Assembly (NCBI GenBank): GCA_030146155.1
Contig: JASLCF010000119.1
Coordinates: 1 to 49,607 of the forward strand
Length of the DNA: 49,607 nucleotides
Direction: 5' to 3'
Source of the DNA: Savagea sp.
Lineage (GTDB): Bacteria > Bacillota > Bacilli > Bacillales_A > Planococcaceae
Shown: piece by piece, positions 32,961 to 40,872 of the stretch
Numbering within the stretch: position 1 is the first letter of the stretch
How the letters are laid out: each line of letters starts with the position of its first letter
Translations under genes and position numbers: made by a program
The notes under the pieces: generated by a model
What the model saw: only the letters and a program-made list of their open reading frames with translations
Databases searched by the model: none
Told to the model about the DNA's origin: nothing

Positions 32961-34118
32961 ATGAGAATTTTTGTTTATTTCATCGTTTTCTTCTCTTTCA
33001 TCGACCTATTTTCTCAGCTTCCTATTATGACACCTCTTGCAGAGAGCCTTGGTGCTACTGGTTTTGTATTAGGACTTGTCGTTGGAATTTATTCGTTTTC
33101 AAACTTATTTGGTAACGTAGCAAGTGGATTCCTTACAGATAAAAATGGACCTTTTTACATTTTAATTGTTGGTTTGTTCTCGTCTGCCCTTGCCTTATTT
33201 TTGTATTCTACAGTGGACTACACAGCGACATTAATTGGAGTTCGTCTTGTTCACGGATTTACTGAAGGGCTTATCGTCCCTGCAGCCTTTACGTTTATTG
33301 CTAATCGCAGTGAAAAGAAAAAACGTGGAAAGAACGTCGCGATTTCAGGTGCGTTCGTTGGATTAGCAGCTATTATTGGACCTGCCTTTGGTGGAATTGT
33401 CGGTGGAATCAAAGGACCAGAGACAGTGATGTTCATCAATGGGATTGTCTTTTTAATTCTCGGTGTCATTGCGATCTTTGTTTTAAGAAAACAAGAAATC
33501 GTGAAGAAAGAAAAAGTGAAACAAGATCCGAATGAAGTTCGAAAACTTTTCCAAAACCCATTAGTTATTCGCTCCTTCCTCGGTGCCTTTTTCTTAATGT
33601 TTTCCCAAGGAGTGCTTGCTGTTTTTTTACCTTTGAAAGTCAACGACGCTTCAAGTTCAATTAATATGAGTAGTTCGTTATTCAGTACATTTGGTTTTGT
33701 GGCTGTACTCATTTTCTTATTACCGACTAATCGTATTTTTGACCGAGTCAAACCAATTATTACATTTACAATCGGTTTAGGATTTATGGCATCAAGTTTA
33801 ATCTTGCTAGGTATTTTTGAACATAAAGTAGTACTGTACTTCATTATGGCGCTTTATGGTTCTGGATTTGCTCTCTTATTCCCTTCTATCAATTCTTTAT
33901 TAATTGATTCAACGAAAGAAAAAGTACGAGGGAAAGCCTATGGTTACTTCTACGGTTTCTTCTCTATTGGTACTTTTTTCGGATCTGGTCTAATTGGAGC
34001 TCTGAATATCTCGAACAGTGCTAGCTTTATTGTTACAGGTGTTTTACTCCTACTTGTTACTGCTTATGTTGGTACACAAATTAAACCAAAGATTGACAAA
34101 CCAGCGAATATCCATTAA
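32961..34118 (+). CDS. Major facilitator superfamily transporter
   Basis: A 385-residue, twelve-helix MFS protein. The loop 2-3 motif is recognisable as GNVASGFLTDKNGPFYILIVG (about 52-72), and GAFVGLAAIIGPAFGGIVGG around helix 5 resembles the antiporter motif of drug exporters. A charged central loop (KQEIVKKEKVKQDPNEVRKL) divides the two halves. Probably an efflux pump; the substrate is unknown. AAAGGAG precedes the ATG by 8 nt. Its 3' end contains the probable promoter of the following riboswitch. Confidence 0.85.
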   Translation: MRIFVYFIVFFSFIDLFSQLPIMTPLAESLGATGFVLGLVVGIYSFSNLFGNVASGFLTDKNGPFYILIVGLFSSALALFLYSTVDYTATLIGVRLVHGFTEGLIVPAAFTFIANRSEKKKRGKNVAISGAFVGLAAIIGPAFGGIVGGIKGPETVMFINGIVFLILGVIAIFVLRKQEIVKKEKVKQDPNEVRKLFQNPLVIRSFLGAFFLMFSQGVLAVFLPLKVNDASSSINMSSSLFSTFGFVAVLIFLLPTNRIFDRVKPIITFTIGLGFMASSLILLGIFEHKVVLYFIMALYGSGFALLFPSINSLLIDSTKEKVRGKAYGYFYGFFSIGTFFGSGLIGALNISNSASFIVTGVLLLLVTAYVGTQIKPKIDKPANIH

Positions 34119-34121
34119 AGT
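34093..34121 (+). promoter_or_regulatory. Promoter of the preQ1 riboswitch-queF unit
   Basis: Consensus TTGACA at 34093-34098, a 17-bp spacer and TAAAGT at 34116-34121. The -35 box lies in the MFS coding region. Confidence 0.5.
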
Positions 34122-34155
34122 TATCAACGAATTAAATATCCCTACACTGGTGAGG

Positions 34156-34234
34156 AGAGGTTCATAGCGACCCTCTATAAAAAACTATGGAACTCGCAAA
34201 TTGAACGCGCCATTCTATAGTGGCGTGTTTTTTT
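34156..34234 (+). ncRNA. preQ1-I riboswitch with terminator, controlling queF
   Basis: The compact aptamer is at 34156-34188: stem AGAGG/CCCTCT, loop TTCATAGCGA, and the A-rich tail ATAAAAAACTA that inserts into the stem to form the H-type pseudoknot. It is followed by a terminator (34204-34212 pairing with 34221-34229, T run to 34234). preQ1 binding should favour termination, shutting off queF and the transporter when precursor is plentiful. Confidence 0.93.
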
Positions 34235-34268
34235 GTGTTTTCCTCTAGGGAAATAGGAGGAAATAAGA

Positions 34269-34766
34269 ATGACAGGAAGAACAAATGACACCATGCAAGA
34301 CGTCACATTACTTGGAAACCAAAATACATCTTATGTTTTCGAGTACGCACCACAAGTTTTGGAAGCTATTGATAACCTTCATAGCAACAGAGATTATTTT
34401 GTGAAGTTTAATTGCCCAGAATTCACTTCACTTTGTCCGAAAACAAATCAGCCTGATTTTGCCACAATCTACATGAGTTTTATACCGGACAAAAAATTAG
34501 TAGAAAGTAAGTCATTAAAACTTTATTTATTTAGTTTTAGAAATCATGGAGATTTTCATGAAGATGTTGTAAATATTATTATGAACGACATGATTGAATT
34601 AATTGATCCAAGGTATATCGAAGTTTGGGGGAAATTTACTCCTCGAGGCGGCTTATCCATTGATCCTTATGCAAATTACGGAAAACCGGGTACAAAATAT
34701 GAAGAAATGGCGATGACTCGATTGACTTATCATGATTTATATCCTGAAACAATCGATAATCGATAG
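34269..34766 (+). CDS. queF: NADPH-dependent 7-cyano-7-deazaguanine reductase
   Basis: A 165-residue T-fold enzyme reducing preQ0 to preQ1 in queuosine synthesis. The active-site segment EFTSLCPKTNQPDFA holds the nucleophilic cysteine (56) and general-acid aspartate (63); ESKSLKLYLFSFRNHGDFHE is the QueF signature for NADPH binding. It is the unimodular, Bacillus-type form. The gene lies directly behind a preQ1-I riboswitch and is followed within 10 bp by a precursor transporter gene. Confidence 0.96.
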   Translation: MTGRTNDTMQDVTLLGNQNTSYVFEYAPQVLEAIDNLHSNRDYFVKFNCPEFTSLCPKTNQPDFATIYMSFIPDKKLVESKSLKLYLFSFRNHGDFHEDVVNIIMNDMIELIDPRYIEVWGKFTPRGGLSIDPYANYGKPGTKYEEMAMTRLTYHDLYPETIDNR

Positions 34767-34775
34767 GTGTCTGCT

Positions 34776-35411
34776 ATGCTTCAATATTTGACAGGCATTT
34801 TTGTTGGTCTATTAATTCTTTCGAATGTAATTGCAGTTAAATTGATTGCAGTCGGGGATTGGGTAATCTTGCCAGCCGCAGTCATTATTTATGTATTCAC
34901 TTATCCGATTCTAGATGTCATTACTGAAACCTATGGTAAAAAATATGCACGTCGTACTGTCTTCGCTGGATTAATTGCTCAAGTCTTTGCACTACTATTT
35001 ATTTACATTGCGATTCATTTCCCAGCAGCGCCTTTTTATGAAGATCAAGCTTCATTTGAATTGATTTTTGCTGGTAGTTTTAGAGTTACTTTAGCGAGTC
35101 TTATCGCTTATATAGTGAGTCAAAACGCAGATGTTTTCATTTTTGATGCGTTGAAAAAAAGACATGGTACAAAAAAATTGTGGGTGCGAAACAATGCGTC
35201 AACAATGGTTAGTCAATTACTAGATACGACATTATTCATTACAATAGCCTTCTTAGGGACAATGCCTCTTGGTGCATTATTAGGAATGATTATTTCTCAA
35301 TATATCTTTAAATTTATTGTAGCGATTGTTGATACACCGATTGTTTATGCTTTAGTCGCTCTTGTAAGAAGAAAACAATCACAAGAAAAAGACGCGTTAT
35401 TAACCACTTAA
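34776..35411 (+). CDS. Queuosine precursor transporter (YhhQ/VUT family)
   Basis: A 211-residue membrane protein with about six helices of the VUT/YhhQ family, which imports preQ0 or preQ1. The family sequence YPILDVITETYGKKYARRTVFAGLIAQ is evident. The frame can open at a GTG at 34767, but the ATG at 34776 is better placed after AGGTG. Co-transcribed with queF and so under the preQ1 riboswitch; the pairing of reductase and importer suggests salvage of preQ0 as well as synthesis. Confidence 0.9.
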   Translation: MLQYLTGIFVGLLILSNVIAVKLIAVGDWVILPAAVIIYVFTYPILDVITETYGKKYARRTVFAGLIAQVFALLFIYIAIHFPAAPFYEDQASFELIFAGSFRVTLASLIAYIVSQNADVFIFDALKKRHGTKKLWVRNNASTMVSQLLDTTLFITIAFLGTMPLGALLGMIISQYIFKFIVAIVDTPIVYALVALVRRKQSQEKDALLTT

Positions 35412-35418
35412 ATTCAAA

Positions 35419-35460
35419 AGGGTGCTTTCTCTACATACATCTAGAGAAAGCACCCTCTTT
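35419..35460. terminator. Bidirectional terminator between the que operon and recQ
   Basis: A perfect 15-bp stem (35419-35433 with 35442-35456) with an 8-nt loop and T-rich flank; serves both convergent transcripts. Confidence 0.85.
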
Positions 35461-37231
35461 ATTTGCTCACTTGTTCATTTTGTTGCTCTTGAATACAAGC
35501 AATAAATCGGTCACCATATCGTTCTAATTTAGTTTGCCCTACACCATGAATAGTTAAAAATTCTTTTGGGCTTGTAGGGAGTAAAGCTGCCATTTCTTGC
35601 AATGAACGATCTGAAAAAATAACAAAGGGTGGCACTTTTTCTTCCGAAGCAATTGTTTTTCTTAGACTTCTCAATGCTTCAAAACATGAATCATGATGAA
35701 CAACTTCTGTCGCTTGTTGCATCACTTTTCGAAACACTTGTTGTTCTCCTGTTAACACTTCTTTCCCTTTACTTGAAACGAAAAGAGTAGGGAATTGCCC
35801 TGGTTCAACACCAATCCAGCCTTCTGCAATCAAATAATCAATGAGTGCGATGGTTTCCTTCTGTCCCATTTTCTTTAGTAAGCCATACGTCGTTAATTGA
35901 TCAAACGAAAATTCAAGCACTTTTTTATTTCTCGAACCTGTTAAGACCTGTGCAACAATCGTCTTCCCAAATCTTTGTCCCATTCGAATGATGTTTGACA
36001 AAACAATTTGCGCATCTCTTGTAACATCAATTACCTCTCGTTCATCTTTACAGTTTGTACAAATCCCACAGTCAACCGTATGTTCGCCAAAATAAGAAAT
36101 AATCGTAGTTGCATAACACTGTTCCGTATGACAGTAATCAATCATTTGTTGGAGTTTAGCTCGCTCTTCTTCTTGTCTTGATACATCGGTTGATTGTTCT
36201 ATTAAAAAACGCTGCGTATGAGCGTCCCCTGGGGAGTAAAGTAAAACACATTCACTAGGTAAGCCATCCCTACCTGCCCTTCCTGCTTCCTGATAATAAT
36301 TTTCCATGCTTGACGGCATTTGATAGTGAATCACAAAACGAATATTAGATTTATCAATCCCCATACCGAATGCATTCGTTGCAATCATCACTTTTGTTTC
36401 ATCATTAATAAATAGTTCTTGTTCACGATTTCGGTCGTCATCCGACATGCCACCGTGATACTTCCCAACACTAAAAGAATGCTGGTACAACTGATAGAGA
36501 TGATCTGCTGCTTTACGTGTCGCTACATAAATGATGCCAGATTCTTCTTTATTCTTTTCTAACATCTCTTGAATAAATCGCTCTTTTCTCTCCCCTTTTA
36601 AGACAGAGAACTTTAAGTTTTCTCTTTTAAAATCAGTCACGACAAGATGTTCAGGTGAAATATTCAATTGTTCACAAATATCTTGTCGAACGATAGGTGT
36701 CGCCGTTGCTGTAAGTGCTGTAATTGGTACAGACCTATCCAATGAACGAATAAAAGTCGATAGTGTGCGATAACTTGGCCTAAAATCATGTCCCCATTCT
36801 GAAATACAGTGCGCTTCGTCGACTGCTATATGAGCGATAGGAAGGTTGCTTAGACGTTCTCTAAAAGATGCTGACTCAAGCCTTTCAGGAGCAATATAAA
36901 CGATGTTAAATACACCCAACTGTAATTGTTGCATCATTTCATTATATTCTTGATTCGATAATGAGCTATTGATTGCGGCCGCTTGTACACCTATTTGGCG
37001 TAGCGTATCTACTTGATCCTTCATGAGTGCAATTAAAGGTGAGATAACCAATGTTATTCCATCTAACAATAATGCAGGTACCTGATAACAGATTGATTTC
37101 CCTCCACCTGTTGGCATTACACAAAGTGAGGACTGTTTTTTTAATGTATAATCAATCACTTGACGCTGCCCTTCTCTAAAGGAAGGATATCCGAAAGTTT
37201 CTTGCAAAATCTGTTCTGCTTGATCCCACAT
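35459..37231 (-). CDS. recQ: ATP-dependent DNA helicase RecQ
   Basis: A 590-residue 3'-5' helicase. Walker A MPTGGGKS (about 47-54), the DEAH box VDEAHCISEWGHDFR, helicase motif VI (QEAGRAGRDG), a zinc-binding RQC region (YCHTEQCY...CGICTNC) and a C-terminal HRDC domain (about 500-590) are all visible. The longest frame adds an unlikely 22-residue N-terminus; MWDQAEQIL at 37231 matches the family start, although its ribosome site is weak. Length equals B. subtilis RecQ. A hairpin separates it from pssA. Confidence 0.92.
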   Translation of the reverse strand: MWDQAEQILQETFGYPSFREGQRQVIDYTLKKQSSLCVMPTGGGKSICYQVPALLLDGITLVISPLIALMKDQVDTLRQIGVQAAAINSSLSNQEYNEMMQQLQLGVFNIVYIAPERLESASFRERLSNLPIAHIAVDEAHCISEWGHDFRPSYRTLSTFIRSLDRSVPITALTATATPIVRQDICEQLNISPEHLVVTDFKRENLKFSVLKGERKERFIQEMLEKNKEESGIIYVATRKAADHLYQLYQHSFSVGKYHGGMSDDDRNREQELFINDETKVMIATNAFGMGIDKSNIRFVIHYQMPSSMENYYQEAGRAGRDGLPSECVLLYSPGDAHTQRFLIEQSTDVSRQEEERAKLQQMIDYCHTEQCYATTIISYFGEHTVDCGICTNCKDEREVIDVTRDAQIVLSNIIRMGQRFGKTIVAQVLTGSRNKKVLEFSFDQLTTYGLLKKMGQKETIALIDYLIAEGWIGVEPGQFPTLFVSSKGKEVLTGEQQVFRKVMQQATEVVHHDSCFEALRSLRKTIASEEKVPPFVIFSDRSLQEMAALLPTSPKEFLTIHGVGQTKLERYGDRFIACIQEQQNEQVSK

Positions 37232-37254
37232 TCCTATTCCACGCCTTTCAATAA

Positions 37255-37286
37255 AATAAAAAAAGAAGTGAATCATCACTTCTTTT
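37255..37286 (-). terminator. Terminator after pssA
   Basis: A perfect 11-bp stem (37276-37286 with 37261-37271) with a 4-nt loop, followed on the minus strand by T-rich sequence. It lies between pssA and recQ. Confidence 0.75.
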
Positions 37287-37321
37287 AAGTATAACACGGC
37301 TATCTGCTATTTACGTTTTGC

Positions 37322-37855
37322 TTACATTTTAGCGATTCTGATTGAACTAACCATTAATAAACTCAATATCAATACAAGCAAGACATAGAATTGAATCGCA
37401 ACATAAGGAATAATTAAATAACTTGCTGCCATTACTACGCCTGCTACCGTGATCGGAACACCGTAAAATTCTCCATCAAATTCTTGTACATTATAACGTG
37501 CTAAACGCACAGCTCCTGCTAATATATAAAATACAGTCATAACTAAACCTAACCATAACGTATCCACAAGTACCGTTTGATAAATTAATAATGCGGGTGC
37601 AACGCCGAATGACACTAAATCACTTAAGGAATCTAACTCTTTTCCAAAATCAGACTCTGTTTCAAAATGTCGTGCAGCCATACCGTCAAATCGGTCACAT
37701 AAAGCAGCTACAACGATTAATACCATAGACAGTGCCGCATGACCATTCATTAAGAATATAATAGCAAACACACCAAAAGATAAATTAATTAATGTTAAGA
37801 TATTCGCCAATTGCATTTTTAGTTTAGTATAATAGTGATGTCTCATAGAGAACAT
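37322..37855 (-). CDS. pssA: Phosphatidylserine synthase
   Basis: A 177-residue CDP-alcohol phosphatidyltransferase with several membrane helices. The catalytic signature is read as DRFDGMAARHFETESDFGKELDSLSD (residues about 48-73), matching DGxxAR(x8)GxxxDxxxD. It makes phosphatidylserine from CDP-diacylglycerol and serine, feeding the adjacent Psd. It is divergent from psd with a very short gap, unlike B. subtilis where pssA-ybfM-psd form one operon. Confidence 0.92.
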   Translation of the reverse strand: MFSMRHHYYTKLKMQLANILTLINLSFGVFAIIFLMNGHAALSMVLIVVAALCDRFDGMAARHFETESDFGKELDSLSDLVSFGVAPALLIYQTVLVDTLWLGLVMTVFYILAGAVRLARYNVQEFDGEFYGVPITVAGVVMAASYLIIPYVAIQFYVLLVLILSLLMVSSIRIAKM

Positions 37856-37902
37856 AATTCTTTCACCTCTTTCTAAATTTACTCACCTAAGGAGTGACCA
37901 CT

Positions 37903-38679
37903 GTGAAGAAAAAAATATTTCAAAACTTTGTAGAGTTGACTGGAAATCCAGTCAGTTCGAATATTTTAAGAAAGTTTACACAATCCAAATTAAGTAAGCC
38001 TTTGATTCGCCCATTCAAAAAAATCTATCATATTTCAGACGAAGAAATGACTCGTTCGGTTGCTTCTTATCACACATTGCATGATTTCTTTACACGCACA
38101 ATTGATTTATCTCATCGACCAATGAATGCAGAAGAAAATATTCTCGTTTCACCTGCTGACGCAATGATTACATCCAGTGGAAGATTAATTGAAGGTGAAC
38201 AATTTTTCATTAAAAATAATTACTATAGTATATACGATATCTTTGGAAATGAAAAGACTGCAAATCAATATAAAAACGGGTATTACTATATTCTTTACTT
38301 ATCACCACAAGATTATCATCATTTTCATCACCCAATAGACGGTCAACAAGTCAATCGCTATGCACTAGGCTCACTCTCCTATCCGGTCAATGAACTTGGA
38401 TTATCGCTAGGTAAAGAACCTTTTCATACCAACTATCGTCTAATTACCGAAATTCAATCAAAGTACGGTAAAATAGGTATCGTAAAAGTCGGTGCCCTTA
38501 ATGTCAACAGCATCCAAGTTTATCAACAAGAGCAATCTGTCACAAAAGGTGAAGATTTCGGATTTTTCTCTTTTGGATCCACCGTTATTTTATTTATTGA
38601 AAACAACGATTCATTTGAACCAATCATCCAAGCTCCTTATCAAGTCAAAGTAAGAGAATCGATAGGTGTTTGGAAATAA
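37903..38679 (+). CDS. psd: Phosphatidylserine decarboxylase
   Basis: A 258-residue proenzyme that converts phosphatidylserine to phosphatidylethanolamine. The self-cleavage motif is FGST in FGFFSFGSTVILF (usual form LGST), where the serine becomes the pyruvoyl group of the small subunit; YYYILYLSPQDYHHFHHPIDG holds the conserved histidine. Translation probably starts at the GTG at 37903, 8 nt after AAGGAG; a second GTG at 37894 overlaps the ribosome site. A TATAAT at 37828-37833, inside pssA, is a possible -10. Followed 18 bp later by dedA. Confidence 0.9.
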   Translation: MKKKIFQNFVELTGNPVSSNILRKFTQSKLSKPLIRPFKKIYHISDEEMTRSVASYHTLHDFFTRTIDLSHRPMNAEENILVSPADAMITSSGRLIEGEQFFIKNNYYSIYDIFGNEKTANQYKNGYYYILYLSPQDYHHFHHPIDGQQVNRYALGSLSYPVNELGLSLGKEPFHTNYRLITEIQSKYGKIGIVKVGALNVNSIQVYQQEQSVTKGEDFGFFSFGSTVILFIENNDSFEPIIQAPYQVKVRESIGVWK

Positions 38680-38697
38680 TTTTTTGGAGTTTTGATT

Positions 38698-39189
38698 ATG
38701 TTCGACCTAGAACAACTCGTCCAACATTTTGGCTATATTGCCGTCTTTACTTTCTTAGCATTAGGAATTTTCGGGTTACCTCTTCCAGACGAAATCGTAT
38801 TAACTTCCATTGGCTACTTTTCTTCAACTGGATTAATTCACTATTATCTTGCTCTCCCCATCACAATTATTGGGGTCATCATGGGTACATTTATTACCTA
38901 TTATGTGGGTAAAAAAGTCGGAAAGCCTGTTCTTTTAAAATTCGGAAAATGGGTGGGCATAAAAAAGAAAACAATTGAAAAGACAGAAAAATGGATGAAT
39001 GAAAAGGGTTCTTATACCGTATTTATCGGTTTTTTAATTCCAGGCTTGCGTCATATTACTTGCTACGTATCAGGCATGAGTGGCATGAAAACGCGTGTCT
39101 ATTTACCATACGTAATTGCAGGTGCAATTGTTTCATCTATTTTATATTTAACGATTGGTTATTATGCAGGTACTAAATTTCTTCAGTAA
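38698..39189 (+). CDS. DedA family membrane protein (YbfM-like)
   Basis: A 163-residue DedA/SNARE-associated membrane protein. Family hallmarks are the acidic LPLPDEIVLTSIGY segment (about 26-39) and GFLIPGLRHITCYVSG (about 109-124) with the conserved G-x-x-R. DedA proteins act in lipid carrier or phospholipid flipping. In B. subtilis the corresponding ybfM also sits between pssA and psd, so the link to phospholipid synthesis is conserved. GGAG lies 8 nt before the ATG at 38698. Confidence 0.88.
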   Translation: MFDLEQLVQHFGYIAVFTFLALGIFGLPLPDEIVLTSIGYFSSTGLIHYYLALPITIIGVIMGTFITYYVGKKVGKPVLLKFGKWVGIKKKTIEKTEKWMNEKGSYTVFIGFLIPGLRHITCYVSGMSGMKTRVYLPYVIAGAIVSSILYLTIGYYAGTKFLQ

Positions 39190-39216
39190 CTGAAAGTTCA
39201 CCACTATTTCATTCAC

Positions 39217-39253
39217 AAGAACACTTCCAGTCTTTTTGATTGGAAGTGTTCTT
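39217..39253 (+). terminator. Hairpin after dedA
   Basis: A perfect 13-bp stem (39217-39229 with 39241-39253) with an 11-nt T-rich loop. The trailing U tract is weak, so termination may be partial. Confidence 0.6.
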
Positions 39254-39277
39254 CATGATAGAGAAAGGAGGATATCA

Positions 39278-40030
39278 ATGATAGATGCTCATGTTCATGC
39301 AGATCAAATGAGCGTCAAGCAATTAGAGCTCATTCAACAAGATGACCTCATTGAGGCTATGCTCGCTGTTTCTACAGGCTACAATAGTTGCTTCACTACT
39401 CTTCACCTTTCCAAACAATTTGAAAAGGTAATTCCTTTATTCGGTTGGCATCCTGAACAACCCTATGACGAACAAGAAATTGCCAATGTTCTTCAAGCTA
39501 TCGATACACACCAACAACAAATTATTGGAATTGGAGAAATCGGATTACCCTACTATTCCAAATTAATCCATCCATCTTTAGACTATACCCCGTATATCGA
39601 AGCCTTTGAACAATTTATCAAGTTAGCCAAACGCTATGAATTACCAGTCAATTTACATATTGTACATGAAGATACTTCACTTGCTTTAGATATTTTAGAA
39701 AAACATTCCATTAAAAAAGCACATTTTCATTGGTATAAAGGCCCTGAACAGCAAACACAGCGGTTATTAAAAAATGGTTATTTTATTTCTATTACGCCTG
39801 ATATCGTCTACAAAGAACGCACACGACAACTCGTACGCGCTACACCCCTTTCACAGTTAATGATTGAATCGGATGCACCTTATCCATTAGAAGGCCCATT
39901 TGTGACGCAAGACAATCATCCATTATTCATCAGCCACACGCTTCAGCAAATGAGTGAAATTTTACAATGTTCTCAAAAAGCTCTACATCAACAACTTTGT
40001 GAACAAACTAAGAACTTCTATTTATTTTAA
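39278..40030 (+). CDS. TatD-family metal-dependent hydrolase
   Basis: A 250-residue amidohydrolase-like TIM barrel. Metal ligands are recognisable as DAHVHAD (about 3-9), GEIGLPY (Glu about 92), VNLHIV (His about 128), HFHWYKG (His about 152) and IESDAPYP (Asp about 203). TatD proteins are 3'-5' DNA exonucleases or related hydrolases; this member is divergent from the standard TatD next to metG, so the substrate is uncertain. AAAGGAGG precedes the ATG at 39278; the upstream in-frame start lies in the hairpin and is rejected. Confidence 0.82.
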   Translation: MIDAHVHADQMSVKQLELIQQDDLIEAMLAVSTGYNSCFTTLHLSKQFEKVIPLFGWHPEQPYDEQEIANVLQAIDTHQQQIIGIGEIGLPYYSKLIHPSLDYTPYIEAFEQFIKLAKRYELPVNLHIVHEDTSLALDILEKHSIKKAHFHWYKGPEQQTQRLLKNGYFISITPDIVYKERTRQLVRATPLSQLMIESDAPYPLEGPFVTQDNHPLFISHTLQQMSEILQCSQKALHQQLCEQTKNFYLF

Positions 40031-40111
40031 TTAAATTTTCATCATCTCACAAGATTCTCACAACTCTTACTTATACTATGATTTGTAATGAATTTTGAAG
40101 GAGGAAATGAA

Positions 40112-40726
40112 TTGAAACGTTTATTAATGGTAGGTCTTGCAGCATTATTTATCACAGGATGTTCTGCGGATAATAACAAAGCTGAAAAAGAAAATGAAGA
40201 GGTTGGAAAAAAAGATCAAGCAGAAGAGGTTGCCAACAATCATCAACATGCTGAGCCAGATGCACATACAGAATGTGAATTTTGTAATATGAAAGTGTAT
40301 ATGGAATCTGAAGAAATGGGAGAATTTACTGCACAAGCAATTACTGAAGATGGGAAAAATTTATTCTTTGATGATGCAGGATGTTTAGTGAATTTTGAAA
40401 ATGAAAATGAAGATGTCAAAATAAAAGAGCGTCTTGTGCGTGATTTTGATTCAAAAGAATGGATTACATTTGAAGATGCAAAGATTGCACACGCAGATAT
40501 TAAAACACCTATGAACTATGGCAATGCATTTTTTAAATCTGATGAAGGTCTTCAAAAATTCTTATCTACTGCAACTGCAGGTGAAGAATCTTCAATTGAT
40601 GCCATTAAAACAACTGCATTTGAACGAGCTGCTAAAAAGAAAATGAATGGTGGACATGGCGGACATGACAGTCATGACGAACATGATGAACATGGTGATG
40701 AGGAAGACGACCATAGCGGTCATTAA
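40112..40726 (+). CDS. NosL-like copper lipoprotein with His-rich C-terminus
   Basis: A 204-residue lipoprotein. GAAGGAGG is spaced for a TTG start, giving MKRLLMVGLAALFITGC with the lipobox cysteine about 17; an ATG at 40088 would place the ribosome site inside the gene. The mature protein has an acidic linker with histidines, then the NosL motif CEFCNMKVYMESEEMGEF and FFDDAGCLVNF, and ends in a tail with seven histidines in the last 25 residues (GGHGGHDSHDEHDEHG and more). NosL binds Cu(I) and delivers it for nitrous oxide reductase maturation. Convergent with the nos operon, which has its own shorter NosL. Confidence 0.82.
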   Translation: MKRLLMVGLAALFITGCSADNNKAEKENEEVGKKDQAEEVANNHQHAEPDAHTECEFCNMKVYMESEEMGEFTAQAITEDGKNLFFDDAGCLVNFENENEDVKIKERLVRDFDSKEWITFEDAKIAHADIKTPMNYGNAFFKSDEGLQKFLSTATAGEESSIDAIKTTAFERAAKKKMNGGHGGHDSHDEHDEHGDEEDDHSGH

Positions 40727-40786
40727 ACATCAATCATAAGTAGTGTCAGAAATATAAATTCATTTTAAAAATGACATTTCCAAAAT

Positions 40787-40833
40787 AAAACGCATGAAAT
40801 CAATGTTTCAACTCTTGATTTCATGCGTTTTTT
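40787..40833. terminator. Bidirectional terminator with the stem shared with 1220-1259
   Basis: A perfect 16-bp stem (40787-40802 with 40816-40831), a 13-nt loop and a T run to 40833. Its inner 13 bp are identical to the stem of the terminator after patA. Confidence 0.85.
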
Positions 40834-40872
40834 GTATGGATTATAATTTTATTCTTAACCTTTTCGTTATTT

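Noticed and set aside
33251..33844. Long open frame (197 codons) antisense to the MFS gene
   Set aside because: It is the mirror of a membrane-protein gene with strong family motifs, lacks a ribosome site and has a proline/lysine-rich composition typical of antisense reading.
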